Below are positions 1 through 10,267 of a stretch of DNA of 64,000 nucleotides, piece after piece. Position 1 is the first letter of the stretch; the number at the start of each line of letters is the position of its first letter. This DNA is from Oscarella lobularis. Taxonomy: Eukaryota > Porifera > Homoscleromorpha > Homosclerophorida > Oscarellidae. The translations under genes and the position numbers were made by a program. The notes beneath the pieces were generated by a model, which was not told the DNA's origin, did not search any database, and worked only from the letters and a program-made list of their open reading frames with translations. The stretch lies in assembly GCF_947507565.1 (NCBI RefSeq), contig NC_089179.1, forward strand, positions 1,302,001 through 1,366,000, written 5' to 3'.

Positions 1-578
1 TGTCATCTTCATAAGGCATTCGCGACGAATAGCGAGAAGCGTGCGTGTGAGGCCCGGCTGACTTGCTTGCCGACGATCCTCCATATCCATAAGAGGACGA
101 AGCTCCGCCCATGTGGTAGTGTGACTGAGCCGAAGTAAAGGGCAAGGGCGGGTCGGCTGGATCCAACACAAGATCATCTGAATCAAACCTAAAAATAAGT
201 CTAATTTAAAAATTTAATAATTAAAATTAAAAATTTAATTTTTTCACCCGCTCTGGTTATGCGGCCAATTGAATTGCGGCCCGGCCATCTGGTTTTTGAA
301 ATTCGACGACGATGAGAAAAACCATGGTGGGTTCATTCGCTGCTGTTGGTTCGAGTCGTCGTCGCCGAGTCTTCTATTTCTGAAGTTTGGCGGTTGCTGC
401 GTCGGTTGAGGCGGTGGAGGCTCGTTCGGATGAGCGATAACGGCCTGACGCTGCTTCTTCTTGCTGTTGAATATCGGAACGAAGGCTTTGTCTGAGAGAA
501 AACGACGTTCGGGCGACGGAATCGTGAATGAGAGAACCGTTGTGATTCTAAATTAAGCCTACTTGGTCGCTTGCTCAT
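1..578 (-). CDS. Disordered Pro/Ser/Gly-rich protein, N-terminal part (runs off left edge)
   Basis: I do not recognise this protein. Three exons are visible: 563-578 (start ATG at 576-578), 248-491 and 1-188, joined at GT/AG borders that keep one frame. The protein starts with a basic segment (MSKRPNKAF...FNSKKKQRQ), then a proline/glutamine stretch, then a low-complexity tail rich in Ser, Gly, Tyr and His. No domain is visible. It follows the 3' end of the upstream gene on the same strand by about 150 bp. The frame was chosen because it alone stays open across all three exons. The C-terminus lies outside the window. Confidence 0.55.
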
Positions 579-724
579 ATTGAGAGTGCGTACGAGACGG
601 CGGGGAGCTTGGCAATTGAAGAATCGCAAAACCAGTCATTTCGTCCGGATCCGGGGTGCCTAAGGTGACAACGCACGCTGTGATGGTGGGCGTGATGGTG
701 TGGCGGTAAATTGAAAATTTGCAT

Positions 725-3700
725 CTATCGTAGATATGACCACACAAACCAAACCATTAGCAGCATTATGCCTGTTAGTGCTACTGGAACGCCAGTCAAT
801 TCAAATAAACTTATCGTTGATCCGTAGTACTTGACACGACAGCAAGCCAGAGAGGACTCAGCAGAATTTAGTTCTACAGAAAAAAAGATATAAAAAGCGT
901 TGCGTCAGTGCCACCACCGACGTACCGTTGTGAAGTCTAATAGTCAACATTCGAACTCTTGTCACAAGATCAGAAACTTTACTGGTCACTTCAACGAGTC
1001 TGCATGATTTCACAGCGCCTTTTGCTACGTGTCATTTCTCTAACCGCTCTGGTTACCTGCTAAATTTCAGGTTGGAAATCAGCGTGTCAACTTTCTTGCG
1101 GAAATCTTCCAAGTCATCCCACAGCCGATCCACAAGTTGTTCGTTTCGATTGCTGCATAGAAGAGAGAAGACGTGAGTACAAATAAGAGACGCGCTTTCA
1201 CCAAACGAGCGTACCTGTCGACCATATGGTGATCACTTTCGTCTTCATGAAGATCGTGAATGTGAGTCTGTGAAATCAAAACTAAACACTGGAGTCTATA
1301 TGGGGGCGCAACAAATGAAACGAACGGCTGAGAAATCTCTGAGGTGCTTTTCGGCGCCGGTAAGAGTATCGAAAATATGATGCAACTGACTGAGAATGCT
1401 GTTTCGCTGTGCCATAATCTCGTAATGTCGAGACAGCTGGCTCGTTCCAGAAAATGGAGTAAATGGGTGAAAGCTACGAGAAAGATATCCAGCTCGTTAG
1501 CAGAACAACTATGTTTTCACTGACCCCACAGCCCAAAGGTAGTCCGTCTCTGTTTGACCAGCAATTTCCGAATAGTGAAGATGCGCAGGAGCAATGGAAC
1601 CGAGAGAAGACGTCAATCCAGCCAGAACACTTTGAGTGACTACGCAACGTCAAAAAAAGGAGAAATAAATCAATAGATCCCACTCACCATCTTCGACGTC
1701 CATTGGAAGAATTTCATCTCCAACAAAATACGGAAGAAAGGTGCCATCGCTTTTAGGTGAATGCAATACCAGTACGGAATTGGAAGACCTTAGCCGTGAT
1801 GAAATAATTTTATTTCCTACATAAGCCTTTCTTTCCTCACCAGTCAAGCTTTGATTCCATGTCCAGGAGGAGACCGTCTCCTAACGACGACACGCTGAAG
1901 ACGTAAACGGGTACGACTCGCGATCCTTCGGATTGAATCAATTTCACGTAGCGCTGTAGCTTGTTGAGTACGTCAGGCGAAATCCCATCAAAGCTAGAAA
2001 AGCTGTCGCGAGCCTAAAGAGGAAGCAAAGAATGCAGAAAGAGATCAATAGGTACACGCTAGGCTCACGGGAGGAAAGAAGTCTTTGTGATCGCTGAGGA
2101 GACCCTCGGCTAAAAGGTCCTAGAAAAGTCTTGTAAATGAAAAAGCTTAGATATTTGGCATCGCTTGCGTGTGTGTGATGAAGCTCTTTAAGCAAAACTT
2201 TGCCAGATACAAAGCGTTTTGAAGACGAGCAGTTTCTAAACATCAAGTAATAATAATACTACGTCAAAATCGGCGTTGAATAAGATATACGTTGAAGAGC
2301 AGAAAGCTTCCTCTCTGATTGCCTTATGAATTGCTACCGTCATCATGGGATGATCGTGGAGACTGTAGTCACCAATCACAAGGTTCACCTCTTGTTCACC
2401 AGAAAGCAGTTTCCTCTAGGAAATAGAAGTCAGAAAAATCTATCAAACATTTGGCCTGAAGTTCATCTGACAATTGTTCTTTTGACAAGAGGTACGTCAA
2501 TACTGAACTTGCTAAAGCAGATAGCTGTCAATTTGCCTGCACGTTTCCATAAAATCATACGTTACCTAGCTTTGAAACTTTCTCTGAGTACCAATATGGG
2601 AACAAGCACCTAAAGAGACGCATCTCTAAAGACAAAAAGATTCGAGCGACCTTTTCTTACTCGCTTTGCGAACGTCGGTTCTTCGTAGGCAACGTCAGGA
2701 ACGAGAACATGATCAATAGCAGACGAAATTGTACTGCAGAGAAGACCCTAAAGTAGCGACGAATAAATATAAGGAGGATCCAAAGCATGATATCTCGCAC
2801 CATCGCCTGCGGTTTCACTGCATCAATAATAGACGCTAATGAGCACTGAGATAGACGTACACTTTCGGCCAGACACTTCCTTTCTAGCATACTAAATAGA
2901 AAAATAATAGGTACCGGTATGTATCTTATACGAAGTCTGCATTGTACCTCGAGAAAGTTGGAAACGTAAGTGAAGACACCGACCCGCTCCTCTTTCCGAG
3001 GTGACCATATTGACAGGGACCGGCACTCAAATCGATGACGACATAGCTCTCAGAGCCAACCCACGTGCAACTCTGTCCTCGTCCTTTAACGCAGGCGAAG
3101 TTAATCCAACAGCACTGTGCACCTGACTGTCTATAATAATACCTGACTCAAAACTATATGAATAATTGTATCCGGCTGAGCAGCTGCTGACTGAAGCCCC
3201 AAGCGCTGAAAAATGAGACTAAATTAAATTGCCTTTCTGAGAGCTCAATATCAGATTTGCCTTCTTCGTCGATTAGACTTCGTTTGTCCGGATTGATGAC
3301 AAAGACTGTGAGCTGAAAAGAAGTTTGCTGTTCCATCTGATCAAAAACGCCCTAGACCGTCGATACCTGTTCTCTAAATCCCCTAGCGTATTGAACGGCC
3401 TGACGACTGAACACATGATGAATTGACTCAATGTCAATAACTCGAGTCGTACTAGACCGATATGCGCTAGACGTCGCAGCCACCTTTCAAAAAAAAGCAA
3501 AATATTCGTGTCGCTGCACACACAAAAATCAACGCCACGCCACGTCTCACTTTCAGATTGTTTTTCAAAGCTCTAAACATCACCGACTGATCAGTGGGCT
3601 TAGCCTTTATGATCCTATAGCTACAAGAAACACCGTCATGCAACACAGTTAATGCCATCATATCTCTCACTTACTTTAGCTTAAATTCTACGCCCGCTAC

Positions 3701-4034
3701 ATTTCCTGTAGAAAGAGAGTGTACAGCCTAGTAGGGTATTGATGATGGTGCGCATACCTGTGTCTAGAAATCGCGGTGTTCGAATAGGCTTGACTTTCTC
3801 AAGCATATAGGACAATTTTTCCGAATCGATGCTAAATGAGCACTCCGCGTCTCGATCGAAGCCGTGCAAAATTACGTTGATCGTCAATTCCGATCCGTGG
3901 AACATCTGAAATAGAGTCACGTCGTTCGATCGTGCAACGAATGATCTAAGCTGCACCTCGAGCTCAAGAGAGAGTCGCAGGAGGAACGAAATGATAAAGA
4001 AAGGCCTCCGAACGACGCCAGCGACTCCAGGCAT
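725..4034 (-). CDS. Type I membrane protein of the At3g28720/At5g58100-like family
   Basis: A multi-exon gene starting at ATG 4032-4034 and ending at TAG 725-727. The N-terminus has a signal-like hydrophobic stretch (FFIISFLLRL) followed by VILHGFDRDAE. A central exon (about 2960-3130) reads SESYVVIDLSAGPCQYGHL, which recalls the conserved I-D-L-G-A-G-P-V-D-Y-G segment of Arabidopsis At3g28720/At5g58100. The exon after it carries LVPDVAYEEPTF. The last exon (725 to about 881) encodes one hydrophobic helix (GVPVALTGIMLLMVWFVWSY) followed by Arg and stop. The topology is a large lumenal or extracellular domain with a C-terminal anchor. Family assignment is from memory of short motifs; molecular function is unknown. 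Middle exon borders are approximate. Confidence 0.65.
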
Positions 4035-4136
4035 ATTCGGCTACAGTGCGCTATACGAGTGGAAGACCAATGAATACACGATAAATGTCAATACAGGAAG
4101 CGACAAGAAAACATCAACATCAACTCATGGGTTCCT

Positions 4137-6437
4137 TCAGGCTCCCTTTTCCTTCTTCGCCAGCACCTTTTTAGTTTGTCTCGATTGTGAGGCTGGGGCT
4201 TCGTCGTAGCCAAGGTGTTTCAAGTGCCCGATATGAGATGCGACGGCTTTCCAAAACGTTCCGCTGTCGTTGTATTGGAGTCCGAAATCCTCGCACGTCT
4301 TCTTCACTATGGGAGTGACCACCGGCAAATTTGTCTGCGCAACGCTTGGAAACAAATGGTGAGCCGTCTGATGATTCAAAGCACCTGAGAGAGAGAAATA
4401 AACGGCATTGATCATATAGTTTTGATACGCACCAGTTGCGTATGTCCAAAACCACGAATCGGTGGCATAGTCCTGAGTCGTTTTAACTTGCAGCTCCCAC
4501 CTAGATAAAGAAGAGAAAGCCTACTCGTTGCTCTGGCACTAGAGGTTGATAAAAACGTACCAGCATGGGAGTTGACCATTTTCGTCCGGTTCAGGCCAAT
4601 CGACGTTTCCACTGACGTGCGACACTTGAAAGACAATGGCGAGAAGATAGCCAGAAATACCATCAACCAGAAAGTATTGATATATCTAGGAAAAAAACGA
4701 AGTGAATAGCGCATTCCAAATAGGACCCCAAACTTCGATTGGCTCACCACATGCAGTAGTGGCATTCCAGCCAAGTATGGAAGAATGGTACGATAAGTCA
4801 AATAGAACGCTTTTCCAGCCAAAAATATGAATATCTGAAAAAACGACGGGTCGTTGAAACGGATGTCACCTGAGAAAACAATGTACAGGTATTTACAAAA
4901 ATGTAGCACAAAATTTACCGTTTTTCTTCACGAAGAAGAGTAGATAAAGATCCTGCAAACGTGTCTTGGAGCTGAGCTAGAAAAAAAGAAACATAACAAA
5001 AGATGCTCAGTTACGTTTTTCTCTATCTTACTAATCCATATAACATGGGAACGTAGATGTGCTGGTACACATAGCGCGGTAGCCAATTCTGAGTTTTCTT
5101 GATGCGACGAATGTCAGGCACGTTCTGATTGAAATACAGGCTATTCCTACACATCTGAAGATAGGCATGCATTCCCATACGCTAGCAGCTGTAACAATAT
5201 CCGGATCAGCGTGGTCAATATTCGTGTACGGGTGATGGCCAACGATATGCTGGAAAAATTAAACGCCTTTACGTATTATCCCCAAGCAAAAAAACGGAGG
5301 CACTTACTTGATGTTTCCACACCAACATGGAAGCGCCATGCACAAAATCGTGCCATGCCCCTATAAAAGTCCATACCCACGGTTTGGTTGAGATTGAATA
5401 ATGGCTAGTCAAAAGAAATATAAACGGAGTTCTATATGAAAAGTCTTTTGTCTCTGTACCTTGCATCATGAGTATAGTGAAAGGCTCCCATAGTGAGGGA
5501 AAGAGACATGAGTACTGCGCCCATGGTGACACCAGACAGAGAAAACCCCCAAAAAAAGAGCTGGTAGAGAAATACCTTTGATCTGGATATACACTGCCGT
5601 TTTTTTTCCTCACTCACCTGAAGGTACAAGGAAATGATGATACTGCCTAATATGCAAGCGTAGCGAGCCAGAGGCCACTTTGGATCTTTGGGATGCTGAT
5701 TGGAGGAGAAACGTAAGAGTAACGTCTCCATAAATTCACGAGAGAACTTACGATGCCCAACTCTTTGAACTTGTCCGAAACTCTTTTCCTCAGAGTTATT
5801 GCAAAGGCTCTAGATGAATGAAACACACAGATGATCTAAGTGGAGTTCGTACTAGATCCCGAACCCTGGCTCCTTGTACGTCGGAAATTCATTTGAAACG
5901 AGATCGCCAACGTAAAACTTTTCCAAAACCCTAGAAAGTGAGCAATGAGAAATTCGAGCCCTATAAACGAGCCAAGTCTATTTCAATGCAATTTCGGGGT
6001 CACACTACCAGGGCAAAAAAGTTTCCTTATGTTACGAAAAACAGCTCTCCCTTGACCCTTGACCTCGAGTCACCAAACCACTACCGCGATTTTCTCCCCT
6101 TACGATTTTACCGACTTCGTTAGACGTAGAGTACAACTGTCGCTGCTCTTACGTACTTGTTCGTTTTGAAATCGTGATACATGTCGAAGAGCTGGCTCAC
6201 GTCACGACCGGCGCCCAAAAGAATTTGTTCGATTCCGCCTGGATGCTGATCCACGAACTTGCTAACGTCATATACCTGCAGCGAGCAATGAGAGGGACGC
6301 GTGAGTTTCGCTGGAGCAAATCTGCAAACATCCGTTACCTTGCCGCGATAGGAAACGTGAGCGTTATGACGACTGTTGAGTGCCGCCACTTCTTCCCAGG
6401 TGAATTTGCGCGGAGTTTTGCCCTTTTCGGAGGTCAT
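4137..6437 (-). CDS. Front-end fatty acid desaturase with N-terminal cytochrome b5
   Basis: A multi-exon gene for an ER enzyme that inserts a double bond between an existing one and the carboxyl end of polyunsaturated acyl chains. The first exons encode a fused cytochrome b5 with the heme motif HPGG (in SKFVDQHPGGIEQ). Downstream are the three histidine boxes: HDFVH near 5350, HIVGHH followed by PYTNI near 5230, and QTAHH in the last exon near 4370. The Q in place of H in the third box is the mark of front-end (delta-4/5/6 type) desaturases. Hydrophobic segments lie between the boxes. Start is ATG 6435-6437 and stop TGA 4137-4139. Regioselectivity cannot be read from sequence. The next gene starts divergently about 120 bp away. 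Confidence 0.9.
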
Positions 6438-6560
6438 GATCCAGTCAGAACTTCTTGTGAGTACAGTAGATCAGGTGCTGCCGTAATCCAATAACTACGT
6501 CCTCGTGAGACGGTGAATGACGTAGGACACAATAAGATAGATATGTATCCGCACTAAAAA

Positions 6561-8552
6561 ATGGCCACAGCGCTTCGAAGCGAAGAGCTGGCCAAACTGA
6601 AAGGCCACCGGTGGCAAATCGCCTGCCTCGAATTCAGCCCCGACGGCAGCCGTCTCGCGTCGGGCGCCTGGGACAAAGAAGTTCGCTTATGGGACTTGAG
6701 CACGTTGGAAACGGAGACAATTCTGAAAGACCGTCACGCGAGTCCCGTGACAACAGTGTCGTGGTTTCAGCCGGACGGCTCCCTTCTCGCCGTCGGCTCG
6801 GCGGACTTCACGACGTCGATATGGAACGCGACGAACGGCGAGCATCTTCTCACGCTGCGCGAACATTTCGGCTGGGTTCTCGACAGCGATTTTTCGGGCA
6901 ACGGTTCGCTTCTCGCCACCGCGTCGTGGGACAAGACGGTGCGCGTGTGGGATCCGGCGACGGGCGTTCTGCTCCAGACGCTCAACGGTCACACGAAAGG
7001 CGTCTTTTCCTGTCACTTTCATCCCGTTCACACGAGCGCCGTCCTTTGCACGGCGTCCGACGACGAAACGATTCGAATATGGGACGCGCGCGTCGGCGGA
7101 AAACCGTTGAAGGTGCTCGTGAACGGGCACGACGACGCTGTCACTTGCTGCCGTTGGTCGTCGGATGCTTCATTGATGTCGTCAGGATCTGCGGACACAA
7201 AGGTGAGAATTGAAACTAGAGTACACCATGAGTACACCAAGTAGGCATCCATCATAATAGTATGTGCTCCTTTACCTGAAAACTAAGTTCCAGTACAGTA
7301 GTATCATTTTTATATAGTCGAGGGTTACCTTAGAATCCTCCTCTAGATAACTATGTGGGAACCGCGAGAGGGGAAGCCATTGTATCAGTTGAGTGGACAC
7401 GAGGATGCCATAAAGAATCTTGCTTTCAATCCGAGTGGATCGAATTTTCTTTTGGCGTCAGTTGGCGATAGCACTGCTCGCTTGTGGGATCCACAAGAGG
7501 AAAACGATAATGAAGCTTTGCTCGTCATCCAGTCTCCCAGCGGTTTGAGGGAAATTGAAAGTGTCGCCATATCTCCTGATGGGAGCCTATTGGCAACAGG
7601 CGGCCGTGACAATGTCGTCACTTTGACGACGTTGGGAAATCCGGCAAGCAGGCCTACGGTTGCAAGCAAATTGCCACAGTACGTCGAGTCTTTCCGCGAC
7701 GCCGACAAAGTGAATGATCCTATTGAAAAACAGCTGTGGCGACGATTTACGCATCGGGCAAGAAAGTCGACAGTGAAAAAAGAAGCATTTGGTTCAGACG
7801 GGGAATTGTTGAAAGAGGACGAAGACGACAGCGAGAACAGCTCCAGTTCAGATGACGAAGAGGAAGATAGAGAGGAGAAGTCGGCTTTTAGTCAAATTCA
7901 GCTGAAGCCTGTGAAGAAGAAAACGTCTGTTGCCGCCGACAAGGGAGACAAAGAACGAGTGACTGGACGCCAGCTGAAAGATGCCAAGAAGGTTCTGCGC
8001 AGCGTTGCTGCCACTTCGTCTCCCGAATTGATTCAAATAAGACAAAAGCGAACGAAGATTGTTTCTCTTGAGAATGGGCACGATATCCATATCTCTGCCG
8101 CTGACTTGGAATTGGCATTGAAAGTTCGAGAGAAGAATTCTTCCGTTTGTCAGGAGGCTCGTGACGACGATCACAATCACGACACTGCTGCTGCTGCTGC
8201 TGTTGCTGCTGAAGACGTCTATGATGACGTTCTCGTTGACAAGGCTGACGAAAAGAAACCCGTTGTGGAGGATGTCTATGAAGACGTTCATCCAAGTGAA
8301 CAAATTGCCGGTGATTCAGTGGTACAGGATTTGGATTCTTTTGATTTGCTTGATCAGCTGGAAGAGGCTGCAAGAAAGGAAGCTGCAGACCTTGACGAAG
8401 AGCTGGGAGCTGGGACACCATCTCACGCCTGCGATGCAACAGAACCCGTTTACGATGAAGCTACTTCTGCTGCTGCAGAACCAGGCAAGCGTGTCGAGCA
8501 CGCAGATGATAACGATGATCCTTTGTATTCAACAATTGCTGACACTTTCTGA
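6561..8552 (+). CDS. WD40-repeat protein with acidic C-terminal tail
   Basis: Two coding exons, 6561-7202 and 7347-8552, are joined in phase 0 across a 144-nt intron (TTK|GTGAGA ... CTCTAG|ATA). The first about 300 residues form serial WD40 repeats, seen as blades ending SGAWDKEVRLWD, VGSADFTTSIWN, ASWDKTVRVWD, ASDDETIRIWD and SVGDSTARLWD, with GH dipeptides in several. This gives a beta-propeller scaffold of about seven blades. The remaining about 300 residues are charged and probably disordered, with Asp/Glu/Ser runs and several YDE/YED motifs. The total is about 615 residues. No enzymatic domain is visible and I could not assign a specific orthologue. Confidence 0.85.
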
Positions 8553-8712
8553 CAATAGCTAGCTTTCTCTCTCTCTTTCTCTCTTTTAACAGAACCTTTT
8601 TACTATTACTAATATAGGTATTGAGTTACCTGCTAATAAATGACTGGGGACTGGTAAGAAACACTGCTTCCCATAACAACATCCGGCGAGTACTACTGAA
8701 ACGCCCGTAGAG

Positions 8713-10180
8713 ATGAGTGCAGTGAAATCCTATGGTTCGTTCGTTGGCTTCTGCGTCATTCTCAACTACACCGTCGGCTCTGGTTTCCTCGGAGTTCCCT
8801 ATGTCTTCTACCACACCGGTCTCGTCGCGGGTCTCGCCACGCTCGCTATCGTATCCGCAGCGGTCGCCCTACCAGCCATGTGGACGCTCGAAACGATGGC
8901 TCGCGCTCAGGCCCTAGAAACAGCCGCCAATCAACCGTCGCTACAGACGTCTTACCAGTCGTTCCGAGTCGGCTCGCATCGCCGATTCGAAATCGCCGAA
9001 CTGTGTCGCACATTCCTGGGCCCATTCGCTGGCAATCTTTATCTCGTCGCACTCCTCATCTACCAGTTTCTCTCTCAGTGGATGGCCGGACCGACAGCGG
9101 CGGCCGCGTGGGCGTGCAAGATACCCTTCGATTCGATTCGCTTTCAACAGTGCCGTCAAAACGATTTCCTCGACGTCTATCAGCCGACGAACGACGGCTG
9201 CTGGAACAGCTACGCGCTCTGCGTTCTCCTCTTCGCCGTCGTCGTCGTGCCGCTGTCCTGTCTCGAATTGAAAGAGCAGGCCGTCGTGCAAGTCGTCATG
9301 GCGCTCGTACGATTCGCTATCATCGGCTCGATGATCGTTTATTCGATTGTCGTCGAAGTGAGGTCGCCGGAGACGTCGTGCGACGTCGGACAAAATGTGA
9401 CGTCGGCGTCGTGGACGGGACTACAATGGAACGGGCTTCTGGCTGCTCTGCCCGTTTTTGTCTTCGCTCAAATGCTTCACGTCGGCATACCGACTCTGAG
9501 CGAGCCCATTCGTAATAAGTCGAAGCTCGCTCGCATCTTCTGGTCGGTCTTCGGCTGCACGACGATCATATATGGACTGCTTGGCGTTGCAGTTGCAATT
9601 CGCTTCAAATCGGATGTAAACGAAGTCTGTTCACTCAACTGGGTAAGAAAGAGAGAATCAGTGGATGTGGTCATACATACATAGATAAGTATTGAATTTC
9701 CTTCTGTAGGATTGCCTTGCTCGTCGTGGACGCAGCGTCGCTCTTCGCGTCTATTCCTACGCCGTCGTTCTGTTTCCAAGCATCGACGCGTGCACAGCCT
9801 ATCCCGTGACGATCATTGTCATGGCGAACATGGTCGATCATTTGCTGACCGGCGACGTGCGCGTGACGTCGAGTCGATGGCAGCGTACGACAAGTCGAAT
9901 TGTCTGCGCCGTTGCTCCGTTGATCGGCGCATGTTTCGTGTCCAACATGTTGGTTTTGGATAAGATATCCGGTTTTCCAGCCTTCTTTGCCGTTTGGGTG
10001 TTTCCCGCTCTGCTTCAGTGGCGATCGAGTGTGAAATGTCGAAATGTGCTTGGCACAAATAGAACCGTATACTCTTCCTGGTACAGTAACAATGGAGTTG
10101 TTTTTGTCGTATCAGCGCTGGGGATTGTCGTCATTTTAGCTACATGCGTGGGATACTTCTTACCTGGAAGTCTTAACTAG
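8713..10180 (+). CDS. Amino acid/auxin permease-family transporter (SLC36/SLC38-like)
   Basis: Two exons, 8713-9642 and 9710-10180, are joined in phase 0 across a 67-nt intron, giving 466 residues. The N-terminus carries the typical first helix of amino acid transporters (NYTVGSGFLGVPYVF), where an unwound Gly-rich helix binds substrate. Roughly ten further hydrophobic segments follow, including FAVVVVPLSCLEL, LLAALPVFVFAQML and VIVSALGIVVILATCVGYF. The pattern matches the Aa_trans family (proton- or sodium-coupled amino acid transport at plasma or lysosomal membranes). Substrate cannot be predicted. The start is the first ATG of the open frame. Confidence 0.85.
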
Positions 10181-10267
10181 TTGATAAAGCGCGTTTGTAC
10201 GAATTACATAAAAGACTGGTCTATAAATATGAAAGACGATGTAACATTAGGGGGTATAACATCATAC

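Noticed and set aside
5938-6123. Plus-strand frame of 61 codons within the desaturase gene
   Set aside because: It lies in an intron of the opposite strand and its sequence is not protein-like.
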